Positions 31,458-40,358 of a DNA stretch of 58,411 bases are shown here, in pieces. The DNA comes from a bacterium. GTDB taxonomy: Bacteria > Auribacterota > UBA3054 > JAPLST01. The notes beneath the pieces are model-generated. The model saw only the letters and a program-made list of their open reading frames with translations. It had not been told where the DNA came from and searched no databases. The stretch covers positions 1 through 58,411 of the forward strand of contig JAOACZ010000199.1 of assembly GCA_026417575.1 (NCBI GenBank), read 5' to 3'. The position numbers were made by a program, and so were the translations under genes. Every line of letters begins with the position of its first letter. Within the stretch, counting starts at the first letter, position 1.

Positions 31458-32531
31458 ATGAAAGGTTTTACGCATTTCATCTCTGCTACTGCCGTTGCTT
31501 CGTGCGTGCCCGGGGCGGCGCAGTACGCTATAGACCATACCTCGTTTATTCTCTTGTGGGGCGGTGTGTTTGGTCTTTTGCCGGATACGCTAGATTTTAA
31601 GTTCAACCGGTTCTTTTATAAGTTTGACACGCTCTACGAGCCGGCGCAAGAGCCTGATCCAGAGGAGATTGCGGCAGTTGTGGCCCGCCACATTGAGCGA
31701 GCGCAGGCAGAAAAGCGTGTGGTCACACTGCACCTCCACACGATCAAGCTCGGCGCAGACCTTTGGCGCCAATATCAGATCGCTTTTGACACCGAGCAAC
31801 AGCAGATACATGTCGAAATTGGCCCGATCGTTAACACGGGCAAAGTGCCCATTCCCGGAAGTGAGCCGCGCGAAAAGCACAGTGCGACGACGCCTGTGGC
31901 ATGCCGTTTCACGCAAAATTATGATACCGTCACCACGGTCTCCATCTTTAGCGGTCCTAGTTTCGCTTTTGTGCCAAAGCCTGAGGGGGTGGATGTGCAG
32001 TTCCTGCCCTGGCATCGCAGCTGGACCCATAGCCTCACCCTAGGTGCTCTGTTTGGCCTGATTGCCTGGGTGATTGCGGCTCTAGCCAGCGGTCACTGGC
32101 TGTACCCAGCGTGGATGTTTGGCACAGTAGTCACCTTGGGTTACTGGACCCACGTAGTCGAAGACCAATTCGGTTTCATGGGCAGCAACCTTCTCTTCCC
32201 CCTGACAAAGGAACGTACGCCCGGGTTTCACACTATGCGAGCTATGGATCCTTTGCCAAACTTTATGACCTGTTGGTTATCCGTCGCCCTCTTATTTTGG
32301 AATCTTTCGCGGACGACTTCGTCATTTCCACAGGTGGAGCTGAGTGGCTGGGCTTACGTGCTGTACGCTGTAATCATCCCCGTGGCACTGATGTTATTTG
32401 GACGCGCGTTAATGCGGCCTGCCGAGCCACAACCAGCGGTCACTGAAGCGCGTGTGCCGATGCCTTCCCCACCCCGCGCGGGCGCCCCGGCACCTCCAGA
32501 GGAAGACGAGGAAGACGAGGAGCCTTCGTAG
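31458..32531 (+). CDS. Membrane-bound metal-dependent hydrolase (YdjM/DUF457-like)
   Basis: MKGFTHFISATAVAS...GLLPDTLDF, HRSWTHSLTLGALFGL, HVVEDQFGFMGSNLLFPL. Confidence 0.7.
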   Translation: MKGFTHFISATAVASCVPGAAQYAIDHTSFILLWGGVFGLLPDTLDFKFNRFFYKFDTLYEPAQEPDPEEIAAVVARHIERAQAEKRVVTLHLHTIKLGADLWRQYQIAFDTEQQQIHVEIGPIVNTGKVPIPGSEPREKHSATTPVACRFTQNYDTVTTVSIFSGPSFAFVPKPEGVDVQFLPWHRSWTHSLTLGALFGLIAWVIAALASGHWLYPAWMFGTVVTLGYWTHVVEDQFGFMGSNLLFPLTKERTPGFHTMRAMDPLPNFMTCWLSVALLFWNLSRTTSSFPQVELSGWAYVLYAVIIPVALMLFGRALMRPAEPQPAVTEARVPMPSPPRAGAPAPPEEDEEDEEPS

Positions 32532-32716
32532 TCGCTCTCCTTTCTCACCTTGCAGCGTAATCACGGGGGCTTTCATCAATCGTGACTTTGTCTTGATTGT
32601 TCACGGCGTAGTCCGCCGGTGAAAGTGCGTCGGTTACGTTGTGCGCTGAGAGACTCCCGGCCATGCCAACATCTCGCAGACGCTATCCATGTTCTTAGAA
32701 TCAGTGCGTCCGGTAG

Positions 32717-32881
32717 CTGCTCTACGCATCGCGCGAAGCAGCAGCGCGCCTAGCGATATCCCAGAGGTATGTGATCGCCTTCATCAAGACGGAGCTGTCG
32801 AGGTTTCAAGTGAAGTCACATGTTGACTATCTCAGCGATGCTCACACCCAGGAATCAGAAAACGAGATGCTGAACCGGTAA
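32717..32881 (+). pseudogene. Possible 3' remnant of a protein-coding gene (alpha/beta-hydrolase C-terminus-like)
   Basis: Stop-to-stop frame with no ATG: LLYASREAAARLAISQRYVIAFIKTELSRFQVKSHVDYLSDAHTQESENEMLNR*. Confidence 0.25.
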
Positions 32882-33080
32882 ATACACCGAAAGGTGTGCG
32901 GCGCAAAATTTACCCCCTCCCGCAGTGCAAACGGAATTCTATAAGAGTGACACGTAGGCACAGCGCAGGTTCAGAGTAGCTTGTCAGTGGAGCGGCCCCC
33001 ACCAGGCGCAAGGCACACGGACGCGTTTGCTATCATCGTGCTTGCATGCCGACTCCGCCACAACGCTGTAAATCACAAAC

Positions 33081-33109
33081 TGGACAGGAAATGCTTCTTT
33101 TGCTATAAT
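33081..33109 (+). promoter_or_regulatory. Promoter TGGACA-N17-TATAAT with extended -10 (TGC)
   Basis: Near-consensus hexamers, exact 17 nt spacer. Confidence 0.65.
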
Positions 33110-33161
33110 TTTTGAAATGAAACGCAGCATGCCATGCACGGGGGGACGCAGGAGGCGTGGC

Positions 33162-35099
33162 ATGAAACATGAGCCCAAGGGAAACCACATGAACCCATTG
33201 GAACGGAAAAGGAAAACATTCCTTGGCAAGCCACGCTACGCGCTGCAGGACGTCAAGGAGCCGAACTTGTACCGCGAGTACTTTAGTTATCGCGACGTAC
33301 CACGTGTTCCTTTCGACTGGCATCGCGTCCCAATGGCACTGCCGGAAGATATTTTCATCACGGATACGACGTTCCGTGATGGGCAACAGGCGCGTGAACC
33401 TTTTACGCCAAAACAGATTGCTGAGTTGTACACCTTCTTGCACAGGCTTGGCGGTCGCAAAGGGTTGATCCGGCAGTGCGAGTTTTTCCTTTACACTCCG
33501 CGCGACCGCGAAGCAGTTGAAAAATGTCGTGCACTGGGGTACGAATACCCCGAAATTACCGGCTGGATTCGCGCCAATCCAAATGACTTCAAGTTGGTGA
33601 AAGAGATGGAGCTGGACGAAACAGGCATTTTGACGTCTGTGTCTGATTACCACATTTTTCACAAGTTGAAGTGGACACGCGCGCAAGCGCTGGACAACTA
33701 CTTGGGCATTGTGAAGGCAGCGCTCGCCGCAGGGGTAACTCCTCGTTGTCATTTCGAGGATATCACCCGGGCGGACGTTTATGGGTTTGCGCTACCTTTT
33801 GCGCAGGCGCTGCGCGAATTGGCCGACGAGGCGCGCTGCAAAATCAAAATCCGTTTATGCGACACACTCGGGTTCGGCGTGCCGTATGCTGAGGCCGCCG
33901 TACCGCGCTCGGTGCCTAAATTGATCTGGTTGTTCCACAACGAAGCAGGTTTCCCTTCGGATTGGCTTGAGTGGCACGGACACAATGATTTTTACAAGGT
34001 CCATATCAATAGCGTGACGGCATGGCTCTACGGCTGTGCTGCGGTTAACTCCACCATGCTCGGCATCGGCGAGCGGACGGGTAATGCTCCTCTTGAAGCA
34101 CTAGTGATCGAATACCTCGCCTTGAAAGGACCAGATGCGAATATTGACACCACGGTAATTACCGAATATGCCGAGTACTTCAAACGCGAACTCGACATGG
34201 ATATTCCCCCGAATCAGCCGTTCGTAGGAGCTGAGTTCAATACGACGCGTGCGGGTATCCACGTGGACGGTGTGCTCAAAGATGAGGAGATCTACAACAT
34301 CTTCGACACCACGCGCCTGTTAAATCGCCCGCTCGGCGTGATCATCAGTGACAAGACCGGTGTCGCTGGCATCGCCTACTGGGTGAACAACTACCTGAAA
34401 TTAAGTGGCGAGCAGGCGGTCTCGAAGCGCCATCCGGGGATCGAAGCAATTCATCAGTGGATCATGGAGCAGTACGCACAAGGGCGCACCACCGCCATTT
34501 CCCATGAGGAGATGCTCGAACAAGCCAAACGTCACCTGCCGCAGCTGTTCCGCTCCGAGTTGGAAGAGGTCCGCGCACGCGCGCTGAAAGAATGCGAGAA
34601 GATTTTGCGCTGGGTCTCGGAAAACCGCAAAATTATCAGCATGGATCCTGAAGTGATCCAGCCGGTTATCGAAGACATTGTGCGCGAAAATCCGTTCATT
34701 CAGCGCATGTACGTGACCGATACCAAGGGAATCCAAATCACGGACAATGCCACTGATGATAGCTTGCGCAAACTTTACATCGAAGATCATGATACAAAAG
34801 GCACTGACAAGTCGGACCGTCCGTGGATTCGTAAAACAATTGCGAAGAAAAAGCTGCACATTTCAGATTTTTATACCTCGCGGATTACTCACAAGCTGTG
34901 CTTTTCGGCAGGCGTGCCGGTTCTCGATTACAAGGATAAGCTTGTCGGCGTCGTAGGTGCCGACCTCAACTTTGAAGCACTCGCACGCGACATTTTGGAT
35001 CAGAAGAGCTCCCCGGAGCCTTTGCCAGTCGTGACGCCTGTAGGTCGGCCGAAGCGTAGCTTGGGTGCGGAAGAGGCAAGAGCACGCCAGGTGAAGTGA
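33162..35099 (+). CDS. LeuA / homocitrate synthase / Re-citrate synthase-like DRE-TIM metallolyase fused to a C-terminal Cache-like sensor domain
   Basis: ITDTTFRDGQQAREP, HGHNDFYKVHINSVTAWLYGCAAVNSTMLGIGERTGNAPLE; C-terminal PFIQRMYVTDTKGIQITDN...DRPWIRKTIAKKKLHISDFYTSRITHKLCFSAGVPVLDYKDKLVGVVGADLNFEALARDI. Start chosen at 33162 because of AGGAGG 7 nt upstream. Confidence 0.8.
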   Translation: MKHEPKGNHMNPLERKRKTFLGKPRYALQDVKEPNLYREYFSYRDVPRVPFDWHRVPMALPEDIFITDTTFRDGQQAREPFTPKQIAELYTFLHRLGGRKGLIRQCEFFLYTPRDREAVEKCRALGYEYPEITGWIRANPNDFKLVKEMELDETGILTSVSDYHIFHKLKWTRAQALDNYLGIVKAALAAGVTPRCHFEDITRADVYGFALPFAQALRELADEARCKIKIRLCDTLGFGVPYAEAAVPRSVPKLIWLFHNEAGFPSDWLEWHGHNDFYKVHINSVTAWLYGCAAVNSTMLGIGERTGNAPLEALVIEYLALKGPDANIDTTVITEYAEYFKRELDMDIPPNQPFVGAEFNTTRAGIHVDGVLKDEEIYNIFDTTRLLNRPLGVIISDKTGVAGIAYWVNNYLKLSGEQAVSKRHPGIEAIHQWIMEQYAQGRTTAISHEEMLEQAKRHLPQLFRSELEEVRARALKECEKILRWVSENRKIISMDPEVIQPVIEDIVRENPFIQRMYVTDTKGIQITDNATDDSLRKLYIEDHDTKGTDKSDRPWIRKTIAKKKLHISDFYTSRITHKLCFSAGVPVLDYKDKLVGVVGADLNFEALARDILDQKSSPEPLPVVTPVGRPKRSLGAEEARARQVK

Positions 35100-36385
35100 T
35101 GGAGCGATTCGAAGCAGGCAGCCCAGCGTGGGAAGCACACGTGCGTACGCGGCGGCGCGAGGTGGCCCCGCCTGAGGTGCGCGCAACGGTGGCCGAAATC
35201 ATTGCCGCGGTGCGCGCGCGGGGAGATGAAGCTCTCTGCGAACTAACGCGGCGCTTCGATGGTTGTACACTCACGCCAGCACACTTGCGCGTAACACAAG
35301 AGGAACTAGCCGCCGTCCCAAATGACCCTACGCTCGAAGCGGCTGTGCGCACGGCGATTACCCACGTGCGTGCGTTTCATGAGCGACAACGACGACGCGA
35401 ATGGCAGTGGTCAGATGCACCAGGTGGGGCGGTAGGGGAAATTGTGCGTCCTGTATCGCGCGCCGGTGTGTATGTGCCCGGGGGTACCGCCCCGCTTCTG
35501 TCTACGGTGATCATGACGGTGGTCCCAGCACAAGTGGCGGGCGTAGAACAAATCTGTGTCGTTACGCCGCCCGGCCCAGACGGCCATGTTAATTCCGGTA
35601 TTTTAGCAGCATGCCGCGCGTGCGGCGTAGAAGAGATTTATCGTGTGGGTGGTGCACAAGCCATTGCCGCGTTAGCCTTCGGCACCGCGACGATCCCCGC
35701 GGTAGAAGTCATCGCAGGCCCGGGTAATCGCTATGTGACAGAAGCAAAACGACAGGTGTTCGGTTACGTAGGGGTCGACCTGCTCGCTGGCCCGAGTGAG
35801 AGCATGATTGTAATGGACGATACTGCCGAACCAGCTCTAGTTGCAATCGATTTGCTTTCCCAGGCTGAACATCACGACAGTACGACGTACCTGGTGGGCT
35901 TGTCCGGCTTGGCGATAGATCGCGTAGAAACCCATCTCTACGCACTAGTGGAGAATCGGTTGCGTAGCGCTTCATTACGTCAGGCAGTTCAGCAGCGCCT
36001 TTTCGCCGTGCATGTGCGTTCACTCGAACACGCCGCGGAAGTCGTCAATGCCATCGCTCCGGAGCACTTGCAGATTATTACGCGTGACAACGAAACTATT
36101 CTGCAACACGTTCGCAATGCTGGCGCAATCTTTCTCGGCCCCTGGGCGCCGGTGCCTTTGGGAGACTTTGTCGCTGGGCCAAGTCATGTGCTTCCCACAG
36201 GAGGCGCGGCGCGCTTCGCGAGTGGCTTGGGTACCGACACCTTCCTGAAGCGCATTGCGATCATGGCCTGCACCGCTGCGCAGTTCGCCCCCCTCGCTCC
36301 AGTGATCGCCACCTTTGGGGACGCTGAGCAGTTGCCCGCTCACGCACTCACTGCCACCATGCGTACGCCCCTGCTGCCCGGATGA
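35096..36385 (+). CDS. hisD: Histidinol dehydrogenase
   Basis: VYVPGGTAPLLSTVIMTVVPAQVAGV, AGPGNRYVTEAKRQVFG, LLAGPSESMIVMDDTA, GPSHVLPTGGAARFASGL; GTG/ATG start overlaps upstream stop. Confidence 0.97.
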   Translation: MMERFEAGSPAWEAHVRTRRREVAPPEVRATVAEIIAAVRARGDEALCELTRRFDGCTLTPAHLRVTQEELAAVPNDPTLEAAVRTAITHVRAFHERQRRREWQWSDAPGGAVGEIVRPVSRAGVYVPGGTAPLLSTVIMTVVPAQVAGVEQICVVTPPGPDGHVNSGILAACRACGVEEIYRVGGAQAIAALAFGTATIPAVEVIAGPGNRYVTEAKRQVFGYVGVDLLAGPSESMIVMDDTAEPALVAIDLLSQAEHHDSTTYLVGLSGLAIDRVETHLYALVENRLRSASLRQAVQQRLFAVHVRSLEHAAEVVNAIAPEHLQIITRDNETILQHVRNAGAIFLGPWAPVPLGDFVAGPSHVLPTGGAARFASGLGTDTFLKRIAIMACTAAQFAPLAPVIATFGDAEQLPAHALTATMRTPLLPG

Positions 36386-36870
36386 AGCTCACCTTACGCT
36401 ACGAGGGCGACCCTATCTTGCGCGCCAAAGCTACACCTGTGCGGGAAATTACCCCACGCGTTCGCCGTCTTGTGCAAGCAATGTTCGAAGTTATGTACGC
36501 CGCGCGTGGAATCGGCCTGGCCGCGCCACAGGTTGGGCACAGTTTGCGCATAATCGTGCTCGACTTGCAGGATAAAGGATTTCCGCCTTGTGCCCTCATC
36601 AACCCGGTGATTATTCAGCAAGAAGGAACTCAACTGAGCGAAGAAGGTTGCCTCAGTTGCCCTGGGCTTACCGCACGGGTGGAGCGGGCTGCGCGCGTGG
36701 TGGTCGAGTACCTCACGCTGGATGGCGCCACACGGCAAATTGTCGGAGAAAAACTGCTCGCGGCTGCGCTGCAGCATGAAATTGACCACCTCGATGGTAT
36801 CCTCTTCATCGACCGCCTCTCGCCAACCGAACGAGTCAAAGTCGAACGCCAGCGCCAACGCGTCTTGTAG
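36382..36870 (+). CDS. def: Peptide deformylase
   Basis: GIGLAAPQVG, EEGCLSCPG, QHEIDHLDG; ATGA overlap with hisD. Confidence 0.97.
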   Translation: MKLTLRYEGDPILRAKATPVREITPRVRRLVQAMFEVMYAARGIGLAAPQVGHSLRIIVLDLQDKGFPPCALINPVIIQQEGTQLSEEGCLSCPGLTARVERAARVVVEYLTLDGATRQIVGEKLLAAALQHEIDHLDGILFIDRLSPTERVKVERQRQRVL

Positions 36871-36938
36871 GTCATGATGTCAGCCCCGCTAGGTCTCCCT
36901 ACACCCACGACCTGCACCAGCTCTTGAAACCAAGGGTC

Positions 36939-36959
36939 CGAATACCCGAAGGGTGTTCG
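36939..36959 (+). terminator. Candidate stem-loop downstream of def (CGAATACCC-GAA-GGGTGTTCG), no T-tract
   Basis: 9 bp inverted repeat (one G-T wobble) with 3 nt loop. Confidence 0.3.
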
Positions 36960-37105
36960 AGAAAGATGATCACACCATGCAAATCTTCTTCTGGATACTA
37001 TGGTGCACGTTGATCAGACACATGGGAGGTCCGCGGCGAGCGAGTACAAATGATACAGTTGCACATCGCAGTGTCCATCCCGGCAAGCGCTCTTCATGCA
37101 GCGCA

Positions 37106-37135
37106 TTCCACTTTTATCACTAAATTTGTTATAAT
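37106..37135 (+). promoter_or_regulatory. Candidate promoter with TATAAT -10 upstream of the Gfo/Idh/MocA operon
   Basis: TATAAT at 37130-37135; weak -35 TTCCAC with 18 nt spacer. Confidence 0.4.
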
Positions 37136-37170
37136 ACGGCTCAGTTGGTAACGATTCAGTCAACGACATT

Positions 37171-38334
37171 ATGAGTATTCGCTTTGGTCTTATTGGTGTT
37201 GGGAGCATGGGCAACGTGCACTTGAGCAACCTCAAGCATGTCCCTGCTTTGCAACTCACTGCCGTGTGTGACATTGTTCCTGAGCGTGCCGACGCGGCCG
37301 CCGCCACCTACAACTGCCAGGCCTTTTATGATCATCGTGACCTGCTCCGCGCAAAAGTCTGCGATGCCGTCCTGATTGCAACTCCACACTACGACCATAC
37401 CACTATTGGCATCGCCGCTCTCAAGGCCGGTTTGCATGTGCTCGTCGAGAAACCGATCTCTGTTCACAAAGCCGACTGTGAACGCTTAATTGCTGCCCAC
37501 ACCAACAAAAAGCAAGTCTTTGCTGCGATGTTCAACCAGCGTACGGATCCCCATTACTATAAGCTGCGTGAACTCGTGAAGGCAGGTGAACTCGGGGCCT
37601 TGCAGCGCGTCGTTTGGATCATTACCAACTGGTTCCGAACGGAAGCTTACTACGCTTCCGGTGATTGGCGCGCGACCTGGAGCGGTGAAGGCGGCGGCGT
37701 CCTGCTCAATCAGTGCCCGCACAACCTCGACCTGCTGCAGTGGATCTGCGGCATGCCGCGCCGCGTCTACGGCTTCTGCAAGTTCGGCAAGTACCACAAG
37801 ATCGAAGTAGAAGATGATGTGACCGCTTATTTTGAGTACGACAACGGCGCCACCGGCGTCTTTATCAGCACCACCGGTGAAGCACCTGGCACCAACCGCT
37901 TAGAAATTACTGGCGAGCGCGGTAAAGTGGTCGTCGAACATGGTACCGTAACTTTTACCCGCACTGTTGTAAACACCCGCACTTTTTGTCGTACCTCCCC
38001 TGAGCGATTTGCCACGCCCGACGTCTGGCACATCACTATCCCCACCGACGGCTATGGCGGTCAGCACACCGAGATCTTGCGTAACTTCGCCGAGGCGATC
38101 GAAAAAGGCACACCCCTCATCGCCCCCGCGCGCGAAGGCATTCATTCGGTCGAGCTCGCCAACGCTATGCTTTACTCGACTTTCACAAAGCAACCCGTGG
38201 AGTTGCCTTTGGACGCCGCAGCCTACGAACGCTTGCTCAAAAAACTTATCGCCTCTTCAAAGCGCAAGAAGCCAGCTCGCCCCGCCACCGCGGCTCCGCT
38301 CACAGATATGTCAAAGTCATTCGCTTCACGTTAA
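37171..38334 (+). CDS. Gfo/Idh/MocA-family oxidoreductase
   Basis: N-terminal GLIGVGSMGNVHLSNL nucleotide-binding motif; HVLVEKPISVHKADCERLI. Confidence 0.92.
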   Translation: MSIRFGLIGVGSMGNVHLSNLKHVPALQLTAVCDIVPERADAAAATYNCQAFYDHRDLLRAKVCDAVLIATPHYDHTTIGIAALKAGLHVLVEKPISVHKADCERLIAAHTNKKQVFAAMFNQRTDPHYYKLRELVKAGELGALQRVVWIITNWFRTEAYYASGDWRATWSGEGGGVLLNQCPHNLDLLQWICGMPRRVYGFCKFGKYHKIEVEDDVTAYFEYDNGATGVFISTTGEAPGTNRLEITGERGKVVVEHGTVTFTRTVVNTRTFCRTSPERFATPDVWHITIPTDGYGGQHTEILRNFAEAIEKGTPLIAPAREGIHSVELANAMLYSTFTKQPVELPLDAAAYERLLKKLIASSKRKKPARPATAAPLTDMSKSFASR

Positions 38335-38354
38335 GCTATTGGACCGGAACTGTC

Positions 38355-39128
38355 ATGAAACTAGGCCAACTTGCCGCACAATGTTACACCGTTCGAGATT
38401 TCCTGAAAACACCCGCTGAGATCGCCGCTACGCTGAAAAAAATTCGCGCCATCGGCTATCCCGCCGTGCAACTCAGCGCCCTCGGCCCCATTGATGAACG
38501 CGAGCTGGCTGCCATTCTTGACGGCGAGGGCCTCGTCTGCTGCGCAACGCACGAAAGTAGTGAGAATATCCTCCAGCGCACCGACGCGGTTATCGAGCGT
38601 TTGCTGCGCTTGCGTTGCCGCATTACCGCCTACCCATATCCTGCCGGCATAGCGCTCACTACTCATGACGACGTAATCCGCTTCTCGCGCCAACTCAACG
38701 AAGCCGGCCGTAAGCTGCACGCCGCCGGCATTACCTTGTGCTACCACAACCATCACATCGAATTTCGAAAAGTCGGGGGAAAAACAATCCTGGAGATCCT
38801 TTTCGACGAAACCGATCCGCGTTACGTCCAAGGCGAGCCAGACACTTACTGGATCCAGTACGGCGGGGGCGATCCTGTGGCATGGTGCCACCGCTTACGT
38901 GGACGCTTGCCCATCATCCACCTTAAAGATTACATGATTACCGCCGAAAATACTGTGACTATGTGCGAAATCGGCACTGGAACGCTTGACTGGTCTCGCA
39001 TTCTCCCCGCCGCAGAAGCAGCCGGCTGTCAATGGTTTGTCGTCGAACAGGACACGTGCCCTGGTGACCCCTTCGAATCCCTGCGCATCAGCCTTAACTA
39101 CCTTAAGGAGCTGTCATGTGGAAGCTAG
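38355..39128 (+). CDS. Sugar phosphate isomerase/epimerase (xylose isomerase-like TIM barrel)
   Basis: 257 aa; TLCYHNHHIEFRKVGGKTILEILFDETDPRYVQGEPDTYWIQYGGGDPV...IIHLKDY...GTGTLDW. Confidence 0.85.
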   Translation: MKLGQLAAQCYTVRDFLKTPAEIAATLKKIRAIGYPAVQLSALGPIDERELAAILDGEGLVCCATHESSENILQRTDAVIERLLRLRCRITAYPYPAGIALTTHDDVIRFSRQLNEAGRKLHAAGITLCYHNHHIEFRKVGGKTILEILFDETDPRYVQGEPDTYWIQYGGGDPVAWCHRLRGRLPIIHLKDYMITAENTVTMCEIGTGTLDWSRILPAAEAAGCQWFVVEQDTCPGDPFESLRISLNYLKELSCGS

Positions 39129-39958
39129 CTGCCTTCGCCGACGAAATCTCACCTGATATTGACGTACAGATTGAACAGTGCGTGCGCCACGAGGTGAGCT
39201 TTATTGAACTACGCAGCGTGGCCGGCAAGAACGTGCTCGATTTGGATGACCCCCTCCGACGCGAAATTAAACGAAAGCTCGACGACCGCGGTCTGAGTGT
39301 CATCTCCATCGGCTCGCCCATCGGCAAAGTTCGCATCGATGAGCCCTTTGGCCCGCACTTCGATCGCTTCAAAATCGCAGTAGACATGGCTGATTTCTTC
39401 GCGGCTCCGCTCATCCGCATCTTCAGCTACTACCCGGCAGAAGGAGCCTCTCACGATGACCTCATCCTCCGCCATCGCGATGAGGTCCTGCGCCGAATGC
39501 AGGCAAAGGTGGACTACATGCGCGGCCGCACCACCGTACTCGTCCATGAGAATGAAGCCAATATCTATGGTGAGAAAGCGCTCCAATGCCTTGATATTCT
39601 CACCACCATCAACTCGCCTGCCTTGCGTGCTGCGTTTGATTTTGCTAACTTCGTCCAGGCGCGTGAGGATACCTGGCGCGCCTGGGAAATGCTGCGCCCC
39701 TACGTGGTCCACATTCATGTCAAAGACGCACTACTCAGCGACGGCCGGGTCGTTCCCGCGGGCCAAGGTGACGGCAAAATCCGTGAAATTCTGCAAGACG
39801 CAGCGCGCATCCACTACCATGGTGTGCTAAGCCTCGAGCCGCATCTCGCCCACGCTGGCCAGTTCCAAGGGTACTCCGGCCCAGAACTGTTTAAAGTCGC
39901 CGTGGATGCGCTGCGGGGCATCCTGGCGACCCTCAAACCAAACAGCGTCAGTGCTTAA
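39116..39958 (+). CDS. Sugar phosphate isomerase/epimerase (second paralogous TIM barrel)
   Basis: 280 aa; LAAFADEISPDIDVQIEQCVRHEVSFIELRSV, VLVHENEANIYG, VHIHVKDALLSDGRVVPAGQGDG; overlaps preceding gene. Confidence 0.85.
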   Translation: MWKLAAFADEISPDIDVQIEQCVRHEVSFIELRSVAGKNVLDLDDPLRREIKRKLDDRGLSVISIGSPIGKVRIDEPFGPHFDRFKIAVDMADFFAAPLIRIFSYYPAEGASHDDLILRHRDEVLRRMQAKVDYMRGRTTVLVHENEANIYGEKALQCLDILTTINSPALRAAFDFANFVQAREDTWRAWEMLRPYVVHIHVKDALLSDGRVVPAGQGDGKIREILQDAARIHYHGVLSLEPHLAHAGQFQGYSGPELFKVAVDALRGILATLKPNSVSA

Positions 39959-40352
39959 GCATGCTTGTGTGCTCATCTGCGCCGTGGCGCTCGTGACAAG
40001 CTGCGCGTCTGCGCAACGCTTCGCCCGCCGGCTTGATGATCCTCGGGCTACCACCAGCAAAGTCATAATTGGCTCAGCACACCTCCATCCCCTCCTGCGT
40101 GCTGCCGCCGTGCGCGTAGAGCGCAACGAGAATAACTTACTCGAGATCGAAGTGCACTTTCTCAATGATAGCTCCACACCACTTTCACTGCACCTCCGGC
40201 TCATTTTCCGCGATCACCGCGGTCAGCAGATCGAACAGCGCGACCAGCCGCCGATCGTGCTCCCTCCCGGTCAGCGCCATGTTTTCACCGCCACAGCCCG
40301 TTCCCTCCTCGCGCAGGATTTCATCATCGAAGTGCGCGACGCGCATGAGTAA
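39951..40352 (+). CDS. YcfL/DUF1425-like lipoprotein
   Basis: GTG start overlapping upstream stop; lipobox-like ALVTSCAS; NLLEIEVHFLNDSSTPLSLHLRLIFRD. Confidence 0.6.
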   Translation: MLKHACVLICAVALVTSCASAQRFARRLDDPRATTSKVIIGSAHLHPLLRAAAVRVERNENNLLEIEVHFLNDSSTPLSLHLRLIFRDHRGQQIEQRDQPPIVLPPGQRHVFTATARSLLAQDFIIEVRDAHE

Positions 40353-40358
40353 ATCCTC

